Below are positions 16,669 through 23,629 of a stretch of DNA of 33,660 nt, piece after piece (positions within the stretch are counted from its first letter, which is position 1; every line of letters begins with the position of its first letter). The notes under the pieces are model-generated. The model was not told the origin of the DNA. It did not search any database and was given only the letters and a program-made list of their open reading frames with translations. The position numbers and the translations under genes were made by a program. Source of the stretch: an uncultured Solobacterium sp. (lineage in GTDB: Bacteria > Bacillota_I > Bacilli_A > Erysipelotrichales > Erysipelotrichaceae); NCBI GenBank assembly GCA_938039295.1, contig CALHUY010000081.1, forward strand, positions 1-33,660. The letters are read 5' to 3'.

Positions 16669-17835
16669 CTATTTTTCAATGATCAATAAATCCACAAAAT
16701 CTGTTTTCCAACCTGTATTTTCTGATAGAGGAATTGTAATACTCTTTTGCAGAGTTAATGTATCCGCATCAAATTCTAGGATCTTTCCTAATTCAGTTGT
16801 TGTTTCCGTATTTGGTGTTACAATTGCGGCTGCCTTATTTCCTAAATACCGAATTCCATGCAACTTATAATCTGTATTTGTAAATAGGTTCGCAAAATCA
16901 GTTCCCGATAAGTCCTTATCGGATACTAATTCTAAATCCGTTGTATATTCTAGTAGATGATTATCAGCCGTTACTAAACGAATATGGTCATTATACGCAT
17001 ATGCAGAAATAATTCTCTTTGTATCTAGTGAAACGTTCTTTGCATCTAAGGTATTAGGATCCATACTTGTTAAGCTAGCTGTCTCTGGTAATGTAATATT
17101 CTTCATAAAGCGACTATTATAAGGATTTTCTATAGTCACAATTTTTCCATTTACATATAGGAATTCTTCAAACTCAACAGAAGTATAACGCCAGTTATCT
17201 ACATAATGAAGTTCATTTGTCTCTTCATCGAGATAAGACAATTCATATTGATCTTGAACCATATCATATCCTACAAAGTAGATTCTTGTACCAATTTCAA
17301 CCGCACGATAAATCGACGAATGATTAACTGGCGATATGGTTACTTTATGATCTGGACTTGTGTATTGGATCATATCCCGTATTTCGCCTACTGATCCATC
17401 ATCAATGTTAATCACTTCAATTCTGCCATTTGTTCCATTGAGAGCAAGCTGTACTGTATAGATGGTTGAATCTAATATTCCCTTAGATATAGAGAATGTA
17501 GAATATCCTGCTGTAGATTCAAAGAGTAGTGATTTATTCCCACTGAAAGAATATGCTAGGATTGTATTTCCTTCTTGGAATAGTTTACCTGCAGTATATA
17601 CTTTATCGCTGAATTCTAGTTGTTCCTTATCACTACTTGCAAAAACTATCTTCGTTTGTGGATGCATCTTTCCATTTTGATGAATGGAATAGAAACTTGC
17701 AACATAATCATACTTCGTCACATCTTCTCCTGCCTTCTTACCTGGCTTGTTCCAACTTAATATTCCCAGGGAAATCACGATGATTCCGATAATTGATAGA
17801 ATTACTATTCTGCTCTTTTTCATATTCTTAATCAA
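16669..17835 (-). CDS. membrane-anchored extracellular protein, unknown function
   Basis: 388 aa from a TTG start. A short basic N-terminus and one hydrophobic helix (~9-27) act as signal anchor. The rest is predominantly beta, with repeated short hydrophobic strands and aromatic turns that could form a propeller-like fold; this is an impression, not a match. I chose TTG at 17835 because AAAGGAGG sits 8 bases upstream. The ATG at 17865 precedes that site and overlaps the peptidase gene, and the ATG at codon 5 is too far from it. It lies 22 bases after the M24 peptidase, so the two are probably cotranscribed. Confidence 0.68.
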   Translation of the reverse strand: MIKNMKKSRIVILSIIGIIVISLGILSWNKPGKKAGEDVTKYDYVASFYSIHQNGKMHPQTKIVFASSDKEQLEFSDKVYTAGKLFQEGNTILAYSFSGNKSLLFESTAGYSTFSISKGILDSTIYTVQLALNGTNGRIEVINIDDGSVGEIRDMIQYTSPDHKVTISPVNHSSIYRAVEIGTRIYFVGYDMVQDQYELSYLDEETNELHYVDNWRYTSVEFEEFLYVNGKIVTIENPYNSRFMKNITLPETASLTSMDPNTLDAKNVSLDTKRIISAYAYNDHIRLVTADNHLLEYTTDLELVSDKDLSGTDFANLFTNTDYKLHGIRYLGNKAAAIVTPNTETTTELGKILEFDADTLTLQKSITIPLSENTGWKTDFVDLLIIEK

Positions 17836-17857
17836 TGGATATTCCTCCTTTATGACT

Positions 17858-18931
17858 TTATTCAATAACTTCTATGTCATGTGGATAATGATTTAACACT
17901 TCACAGCCGTCCTTTGTAATCAAAACCAAGTCTTCAATACGACAACCTAAGATACTTGGATGATAGATACCCGGTTCAATCGAGAAGATATTCCCTTCTA
18001 CCGTTAAATCGGTAAATGCTTGTGATACATCTCCATATTCATGTGTTTCTGTACCAATGAAATGCCCAAGTCGATGTGTAAAGTCTTCACCATAACCACC
18101 ATCTGTGATGATATTACGAGCTATCGCATCAATGTCACATAGTCTTACACCTGGTTTACAATAACTTTCTGCACGTTCATTAGCCTTGCGAACAAGGTTA
18201 TAGACTTCTATTTGTTCTGCAGTTGGATACTTCTTATAGAAGAAGGTTCTTGTCATATCTGAACAATAGCCATTTACCACACAACCAACGTCGAAGAGTA
18301 CTGTATCACCTTCCTGTAATACTGTGTCATCTGGCATATGGTGTGGGTCTGCCGCATTCTTTCCAAAGGCAACAATAGGTTCAAAAGAATATCCACTTGC
18401 GCCAAGTCTTTGGTATATAGCTAGCATTTGTGAGGCAACCTCTACTTCTGTTACACCTTCGTGTATAAGTTTCTTAAACTCTGCCATCGCTAAGTCATTA
18501 ATATGAGATGCTGCACGCATAAGTTCTTGTTCACGAGCATCTTTCACAGCGCGTGTATGATCAACTGCGTAAGATCCAAGTTTAAATTCAGCTGCTATCC
18601 TTTCTTCCATCATAGGAATTAGGAATCTAGCTGGCATAATCTTATCTACACCTAAGCTACTATTTTTATCGATAAACTTTGAAATGATCGTTGTAATTCT
18701 ATCTGTATCTTTATAATACTCTACTCTTACGCCAATCTCTTCAGAAAAACGGAATAATTGATTCAAAATTAAAACTGGTTCGATTTTCTTTCCAATTAAT
18801 AATCCAAGAAATCTTTCTCCTGGTTCTATTTTCTTCCCACAAAGATATGCAATGGAAAGAGGATCCGTAATTAATACGCAATCTGTTGTCATCTTATCAA
18901 TAACACGACTGAGTCTTGCATGATCTAACAT
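17858..18931 (-). CDS. M24 family Xaa-Pro dipeptidase/aminopeptidase
   Basis: 357 aa cytosolic metallopeptidase with the pita-bread fold. All five metal ligands are visible: D214 (LFDVG), D225 (CSDMTR), H290 (LGHFIGTETHEYG), E319 (SIEPGIY) and E333 (RIEDLVL). The N-terminal creatinase-like domain spans ~1-130. The family removes or splits residues before proline; PepQ versus PepP specificity cannot be decided from the sequence. The ATG at 18931 follows AGAGGTGAT. It heads a run with two exported proteins. A second proline-directed peptidase lies in the same accessory block at 15052. Confidence 0.9.
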   Translation of the reverse strand: MLDHARLSRVIDKMTTDCVLITDPLSIAYLCGKKIEPGERFLGLLIGKKIEPVLILNQLFRFSEEIGVRVEYYKDTDRITTIISKFIDKNSSLGVDKIMPARFLIPMMEERIAAEFKLGSYAVDHTRAVKDAREQELMRAASHINDLAMAEFKKLIHEGVTEVEVASQMLAIYQRLGASGYSFEPIVAFGKNAADPHHMPDDTVLQEGDTVLFDVGCVVNGYCSDMTRTFFYKKYPTAEQIEVYNLVRKANERAESYCKPGVRLCDIDAIARNIITDGGYGEDFTHRLGHFIGTETHEYGDVSQAFTDLTVEGNIFSIEPGIYHPSILGCRIEDLVLITKDGCEVLNHYPHDIEVIE

Positions 18932-18954
18932 AGTATCACCTCTACTTCACTTCT

Positions 18955-18963
18955 ATTTTATCA
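18955..18963 (-). promoter_or_regulatory. extended -10 promoter of the M24 peptidase operon
   Basis: Minus strand TGATAAAAT (18963-18955): TG-n-TAAAAT with no convincing -35. It lies 24 bases upstream of the ATG. Confidence 0.45.
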
Positions 18964-18995
18964 TGTTTTCTGTATTCAAAATTATCATCCCAATA

Positions 18996-19024
18996 TTGAG
19001 TTAAGTGCAATTTAACCATATAAT
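18996..19024 (+). promoter_or_regulatory. promoter of the orphan 154-aa gene
   Basis: Plus strand: -35 TTGAGT (18996-19001), exactly 17 bp, perfect -10 TATAAT (19019-19024). It is followed 34 bases later by the ATG behind AAGGAGG. Confidence 0.75.
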
Positions 19025-19057
19025 TTTTCTTAGAACTAATACTTAAGGAGGCCAACT

Positions 19058-19522
19058 ATGAACATCATTAATTTAATCAAAAAAGCACTCACAGGTGCAT
19101 CCGACGAAGACAACATCAAAAATAAGGCTCGTATGCGCGAAATCTTTAACGAAGCAGTTCCAAATGGTGATGATTATCAACTGGTATATTGTCATTCCGA
19201 AAATTATCACAACGCTGTAATTGCGTCAGTTACTCATCATTACAATTTCATCGTTGGATACAAACCAGGCGAAGTGGTTGTTATTTATGTTGATCCATCT
19301 CTTTCAACATATGAACATCCAGTATTCTTTAACAAAGAAAACGGTTCATCAATACGTACATCTATGGGCTACTGCATTGCGGAAAGTCCTTCAGCATCCT
19401 TCCAACTTGAACCAATTACTTACGAACCAGGAATTGGTGAACGTGCAAAGTACTGTGTTTCCGTAACACAATCTATGGAAGAGGTATCCGCATTCCGTAA
19501 ATTCTTCAAGCAAGGATTATAA
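19058..19522 (+). CDS. conserved-looking cytosolic protein of unknown function
   Basis: 154 aa, not recognised. There is no signal peptide or membrane helix. An N-terminal basic helix (MNIINLIKKAL) is followed by an acidic/basic helix to ~35. A beta-rich core follows (YQLVYCHSENYHNAVIASVT, then FIVGYKPGEVVVIYVD), and it ends in a short helix. The start is well supported by AAGGAGG and a near-consensus promoter, so it should be well expressed. It stands alone on the plus strand between the minus-strand M24 operon and the surface-protein gene. No catalytic motif stands out. Confidence 0.75.
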   Translation: MNIINLIKKALTGASDEDNIKNKARMREIFNEAVPNGDDYQLVYCHSENYHNAVIASVTHHYNFIVGYKPGEVVVIYVDPSLSTYEHPVFFNKENGSSIRTSMGYCIAESPSASFQLEPITYEPGIGERAKYCVSVTQSMEEVSAFRKFFKQGL

Positions 19523-19598
19523 TCTAAATATTTCTTACTTTAAGAATACCATCTATTTTTGTGCAAAAATGATTGTACTCTTTTCAACTTTACATATT

Positions 19599-19649
19599 AA
19601 AAACCTCTATTCTACAATCTTCTGTTGAGATTAAAATAGCAATAGAGGT
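19599..19649 (-). terminator. terminator of the Pro/Thr-rich surface-protein gene
   Basis: Minus strand: ACCTCTATT (19649-19641) pairs with AATAGAGGT (19611-19603), followed by TTTTAA. A smaller inner hairpin (AATCT/AGATT) shortens the loop. The other direction lacks a T-run, so no clear terminator is seen for the plus-strand gene ending at 19522. Confidence 0.68.
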
Positions 19650-19737
19650 CATCTAGAATTAAAGTTTACAACTATATTTTAACTTGCATATATACGAAAA
19701 TTTGATAGTTTTTTGTTGTTACTGTACATAATTGGTT

Positions 19738-20325
19738 TTAGCAACCAGATGCTACCGTTTCAGTCCATGCTTGCTGGTCTACAACCCATACACTGTCATA
19801 CTGTGCAGGAACATACTCTGCACCAACCTGAACTTTTTTGACGGAACAACCTTCACCTTGACTCTCACATTCAGCTTGGCTGTCATAAACACGACCCGTC
19901 TGATTACCCACAAATTTATCTTCATAAATACCACGGATATGTTCAGGCACAACCTCACGTTGCTCATAATGGCCTACCTCTGGGTGAGTAACTGTTGTAT
20001 AAGTAGGCACACATGGTGTAGGTGTCGGCTGACTATAAGTGTTTGTTTCAGTATTAGTAGGAACATCATTCTCAGGAGCAACTGGAGTAGTTGTTTCAGT
20101 AGGAGTTGGTGTCGGCTCTTCCTTAGTTTCAGCCTTCTTATCATCAGCCTTTACTTCTTCCTTCTTATCAGACTTGTCTTCCTTAGTAGTATTGTCATTT
20201 TTAGCAGTTTCAGTGGTCTTAGACTGTTCAACTGTCTTAGAGCGGCAAGACTTAACAGCGAAGATTATTGCACCGATTAATGCCAATAGAAGTAAAACGA
20301 TAATTAACTTTTTCTTTTTATTCAT
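19738..20325 (-). CDS. signal-anchored protein with Thr/Glu/Pro-rich stalk
   Basis: 195 aa. Lys-rich start, one hydrophobic helix (7-24), Cys27 just outside it. A low-complexity Lys/Glu/Thr stalk (~30-70) and a Pro-Thr stretch (~71-105) follow. The C-terminal module of ~85 residues holds Cys105, Cys153, Cys160 and Cys195. Its motifs HPEVGHYEQREVVPE and VWVVDQQAWTETV resemble the HxxxGHYE / VTDxxAWxE repeats of Gram-positive surface proteins. It is probably displayed outside the membrane. The start MNKKKK at 20325 is inferred from AAGGGAG 11 bases upstream; an in-frame ATG seven codons earlier overlaps that site. Function unknown. Confidence 0.75.
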   Translation of the reverse strand: MNKKKKLIIVLLLLALIGAIIFAVKSCRSKTVEQSKTTETAKNDNTTKEDKSDKKEEVKADDKKAETKEEPTPTPTETTTPVAPENDVPTNTETNTYSQPTPTPCVPTYTTVTHPEVGHYEQREVVPEHIRGIYEDKFVGNQTGRVYDSQAECESQGEGCSVKKVQVGAEYVPAQYDSVWVVDQQAWTETVASGC

Positions 20326-20418
20326 AACCCATATATCTCCCTTCAATATAAGTTAGGCCGCAAAATATGTAGATAATCACAACATATGAATAGACGTTGT
20401 ATGGATAATCTTGCTATT

Positions 20419-20447
20419 ATTTTATTTAATAAACTTTATATTTACAA
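20419..20447 (-). promoter_or_regulatory. promoter of the surface-protein gene
   Basis: Minus strand: TTGTAA (20447-20442), 17 bp, TAAAAT (20424-20419). The roughly 85-base leader that follows contains GATTATC twice (20410-20404 and 20378-20372), flanking an ACAAC/GTTGT arm pair. The rest of 20347-20584 is AT-rich with nothing else recognisable. Confidence 0.55.
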
Positions 20448-20584
20448 TAGTATTCTAAACCATATATATTATCTTTATATACTAAATTATCCTTATCCAA
20501 TTCCTTGTAATATATGATACTTTAAAGCGCATCTCCTTTTAGAGATATTTGGTACTAAAAACTTTATCTACATATTGTTTAAAC

Positions 20585-20611
20585 AAAAAACTCACATTGC
20601 TGTGAGTTTTT
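20585..20611 (-). terminator. terminator of the rplK-rplA operon
   Basis: Minus strand: AAAAACTCACA, loop GCAA, TGTGAGTTTTT, then TGTTT. An 11-bp perfect stem with T-run 7 bases after the rplA stop. It closes the operon, so rplA does not read into rplJ as in the compact Bacillus layout. Confidence 0.93.
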
Positions 20612-20618
20612 AAATTAC

Positions 20619-21296
20619 TTATTCAACTGTAACTTTGATACCAGGACCCATAGTTGTGGATACTGTTACACCCTTGAGGTATGTACCCTTAACTGTTACA
20701 GGTCTAGCCTTTAAGATACGGTCATATAAAGCCTTGAAGTTTTCAACAAGAGCTTCTTCAGTGAAAGATACCTTACCGAATAATACGTTGATGTTTCCAT
20801 CCTTGTCTACACGGTATTCTACCTTACCCTTCTTAATTTCGTCGATTGCCTTAGCAACGTCCATTGTTACTGTACCTGTCTTAGGGTTTGGCATTAATCC
20901 CTTAGGACCTAAAAGCTTACCTAACTTACCTAACTGACCCATCATGTCTGGAGTAGCTACGATGATGTCAAAGTCGAACCAGCCACCTTGGATCTGTTGA
21001 ATCATATCAACGCCACCAACGAAGTCAGCACCTGCTGCCTTAGCTTCTTCTTCCTTAGCACCCTGTGTAATTACTAATACACGCTGTGTCTTACCTGTAC
21101 CGTGTGGTAATACCATTGCGCCACGAATGTTCTGTTCAGCCTGACGTGGGTCAACGTTTAATACGAAGCTAGCTTCCATTGAAGAATCAAACTTAGTTGT
21201 ACTGATCTTCTTAGCTAAAGCAATCGCTTCCTTGTAATCATAAAGTTTAGCGCTATCTACTTGTTCTAACGCTGCTCTGTACTTCTTTCCTGCCAT
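20619..21296 (-). CDS. rplA: 50S ribosomal protein L1
   Basis: 225 aa, normal length. It binds the mobile L1 stalk of 23S rRNA and helps move tRNA out of the E site. Family blocks are LPHGTGKTQRVLV, the central LGKLGKLLGPKGLMPNPKTGTV and the C-terminal KGTYLKGVTVSTTMGPG. The ATG is 2 bases after the rplK stop, with GGCGAGG inside the end of rplK. L1 commonly represses its own operon through the leader before rplK; a candidate structure is seen there. Confidence 0.97.
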   Translation of the reverse strand: MAGKKYRAALEQVDSAKLYDYKEAIALAKKISTTKFDSSMEASFVLNVDPRQAEQNIRGAMVLPHGTGKTQRVLVITQGAKEEEAKAAGADFVGGVDMIQQIQGGWFDFDIIVATPDMMGQLGKLGKLLGPKGLMPNPKTGTVTMDVAKAIDEIKKGKVEYRVDKDGNINVLFGKVSFTEEALVENFKALYDRILKARPVTVKGTYLKGVTVSTTMGPGIKVTVE

Positions 21297-21298
21297 TG

Positions 21299-21721
21299 TT
21301 ACTTAGCCTCGCCTTCTATTACGATACCCATGTTACGTGCTGTACCAGCAATGATGTTCATTGCGGCTTCAACGTCATTAGCGTTGAGGTCAGGCATCTT
21401 ATACTCAGCGATTTCTCTTAACTGAGCCATTGTAATCTTACCGGCTTTAACTGTCTTTGGTGTTCCAGAAGCCTTGTTGATACCAGCAGCCTTCTTTAAT
21501 AAGATAGCAGCTGGAGTTGTCTTGATGACGAAGTCAAATGACTTATCTTCGTAAGCTGTAATGATTACAGGAACGATGTCACCGTGACGGTCCTTAGTTT
21601 TGTCGTTAAATTCTGTACAGAATTTAGGCATGTTGATACCTGCAGATGCTAGAGCTGGTCCTGGTTTAGCTCCACCAGCAGGGAATTGTAGCTTAGCTAC
21701 TTTTGCAATTTTCTTTGCCAT
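21299..21721 (-). CDS. rplK: 50S ribosomal protein L11
   Basis: 140 aa. It binds the GTPase-associated centre of 23S rRNA. The N-terminal domain has LQFPAGGAKPGPALASAGIN with the proline-rich turn, and the C-terminal rRNA-binding domain has GTARNMGIVIEG. The ATG at 21721 follows AAGGAGG. First gene of a two-gene operon with its own promoter and a structured leader, separated from nusG by the ABC exporter pair. Confidence 0.98.
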   Translation of the reverse strand: MAKKIAKVAKLQFPAGGAKPGPALASAGINMPKFCTEFNDKTKDRHGDIVPVIITAYEDKSFDFVIKTTPAAILLKKAAGINKASGTPKTVKAGKITMAQLREIAEYKMPDLNANDVEAAMNIIAGTARNMGIVIEGEAK

Positions 21722-21739
21722 GTGGTTTTCCTCCTTATA

Positions 21740-21811
21740 TTAGAATCCACATGCAGTGGTCAGCGGACATTGCTATCCTCCCACGCATGAGCGCACTAAA
21801 AGTGCCTTTAT
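21740..21811 (-). promoter_or_regulatory. structured leader of rplK-rplA (candidate ribosomal-protein leader)
   Basis: After the promoter the minus strand has a small hairpin (GGCACT/AGTGC). Then GCGTGGGAGG and GACCACTGC can pair (GTGG 21784-21781 with CCAC 21759-21756, extended by GC/GC around a bulged T). A GTGG-GAGG internal loop closed by CCAC is reminiscent of L1-type operator leaders. Assignment to L1 control is inference. Confidence 0.5.
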
Positions 21812-21840
21812 ATAATAGGCTAATATAGGTTTTGCGTCAA
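21812..21840 (-). promoter_or_regulatory. rplK-rplA promoter
   Basis: Minus strand: -35 TTGACG (21840-21835), 17 bp, -10 TATTAT (21817-21812). It is identical in hexamers and spacing to the rpoBC promoter at 8342-8370. It starts 47 bases after the ABC exporter stop. Confidence 0.78.
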
Positions 21841-21886
21841 GATAAAAGATGCTAACCTAGCCTATTTACACTAATTCCAAGTGGTT

Positions 21887-23629
21887 TTATTCATTTGTCG
21901 TCACAAATTGGGAGTTATATAACTGACTATAGAAGCCATTTTGTGCCATCAATGTATCATGATTGCCCTGTTCAATAATTCTACCAGCATTCATGACAAT
22001 AATTTGGTCAGCGTTTCGAATCGTTGATAAGCGATGCGCAACGACAAAACTAGTTCGTCCCTTCATAAGATTGTTAAAAGCTTCTTGAATCTCAAGCTCC
22101 GTACGTGTATCGATAGAAGAAGTCGCTTCATCAAGGATTAACATGTTAGGTTTGCTCAATAATACTCTGGTAATACAAAGTAACTGTTTCTGTCCTTGGC
22201 TTAAACTATCATCTGTAACGATTGTATCTAATCCATGTGGCATACGACGAATAAATTCCCAACTATGCGCTTCCTTTGCGGCTTCGATAATTTCTTCATC
22301 ACTAGCGTTCTCAACACCAAAAGCGATGTTATCACGAATACTTGCATTCTTTAACCATGTATCCTGTAGAACCATACCAAAGTTCTTGCGAATTGATTTG
22401 CGGCTTACTTCATAGATGTTCTGGTCGTCAATCATAATTGCGCCTTGATTTGCGTCATAAAATCTCATTAATAAGTTGATAAAAGTCGTTTTACCACAAC
22501 CTGTCGGTCCTACGATAGCAGTTGTCGTGCCAGCTTTAGCGCTAAAGTTAAAATTTTCAATCAGCTTTTGGTCTGGTAGATAAGAGAAGAATACATTTTG
22601 AATATCAATTGTACCTTCCTTTTCAACCAAATTTAGTTTTGGATCTACACTTTCAGTTGGAGCCTCAATCAAAGTAAATACACGATCTGCGCAAGCCATC
22701 GCATTCTGTAGCTCTGTCACTACAGAACTAATATCATTGAATGGCTTCATATATTGATTGGCATATGATAGTAGCACCGTTAGTCCGCCAACCGTTAAAT
22801 TACCCTTCATAATACTGTAAGAGCCAAGCACTGCCACAATTGCATAAATCACATTATTGACTGCGCGTGTAGATGGATTTGTAAGAGAACTAATAAATAG
22901 TGCATTTTGACTATATTCTTGTAGTTCTTTATTCATCTTTTCAAAACGTGTTGAAGCACGCTTCTCATAGCCAAATGCTTTTACAACCTTCTCGCTACCA
23001 ATCATTTCATTAATGAATGCAGTCTGTTTTCCACGTATACTTGTCTGTCTTTGAAACAAACGATACGAACGTGTCGAGATAAATCTTGCCACGAAGAAAC
23101 TAACTGGCGTTAACACAATCACACAACATGTAATAAGTACATTCTTTGATAACATAAATACTAACGTCGCAACAATTGTCACTACACCTGTAAACAGCTG
23201 CGTAAATCCCAACAATAATCCATCCGACAATTGGTCCACATCCGCAATAACACTCTGAACAATATCCCCTGTACTATGTACATCTAGATAAGAGAGTGGA
23301 ATATGTTGAAGGTGTCGCATTGCCTTTGCACGAATCTCTTTAACCGTCTGATATGTTAAACGATTGTTGATTAGATTCATAACCCAAAGACTAATTGATG
23401 CAATCGTAATACAGATTCCAATATTGATTAAAACTGAAAGAAGTTGTGAATAGTGTACCTCTCCTTGTTTGATAACTGTATCGATTGCGTCACCAAACAA
23501 GATTGGTACATACAACTGTAATATCGCCGCCACAATAGATAAACTAATACTAAATGCGAGTAAAACTTTATACTTCCCAATAAACTTTAAAACTTTCCCT
23601 AAGGTCTGGAATGATGTGCCCTTTTTCAT
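21887..23629 (-). CDS. ABC exporter half-transporter, catalytically complete Walker B subunit
   Basis: 580 aa: an N-terminal six-helix type I exporter domain (~15-310) fused to an ATPase domain. Walker A is GPTGCGKTT and Walker B is MLILDEATSSID with the catalytic Glu. The signature motif is LSQGQ rather than LSGGQ, and the H-loop is VVAHRLS. This pattern is typical of the TM288-like half of heterodimeric exporters. It overlaps the upstream partner by four bases (ATGA), so the two are coupled. The likely role is export of lipid, peptide or drug; the substrate is not predictable. No clear terminator follows before the rplK promoter. Confidence 0.93.
   Translation of the reverse strand: MKKGTSFQTLGKVLKFIGKYKVLLAFSISLSIVAAILQLYVPILFGDAIDTVIKQGEVHYSQLLSVLINIGICITIASISLWVMNLINNRLTYQTVKEIRAKAMRHLQHIPLSYLDVHSTGDIVQSVIADVDQLSDGLLLGFTQLFTGVVTIVATLVFMLSKNVLITCCVIVLTPVSFFVARFISTRSYRLFQRQTSIRGKQTAFINEMIGSEKVVKAFGYEKRASTRFEKMNKELQEYSQNALFISSLTNPSTRAVNNVIYAIVAVLGSYSIMKGNLTVGGLTVLLSYANQYMKPFNDISSVVTELQNAMACADRVFTLIEAPTESVDPKLNLVEKEGTIDIQNVFFSYLPDQKLIENFNFSAKAGTTTAIVGPTGCGKTTFINLLMRFYDANQGAIMIDDQNIYEVSRKSIRKNFGMVLQDTWLKNASIRDNIAFGVENASDEEIIEAAKEAHSWEFIRRMPHGLDTIVTDDSLSQGQKQLLCITRVLLSKPNMLILDEATSSIDTRTELEIQEAFNNLMKGRTSFVVAHRLSTIRNADQIIVMNAGRIIEQGNHDTLMAQNGFYSQLYNSQFVTTNE

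Noticed and set aside
10146..20580. Mobile element or genomic island with integrase
   Set aside because: No recombinase, transposase, tRNA target or flanking direct repeat is visible, so only a rearrangement or insertion of unknown mechanism can be stated.
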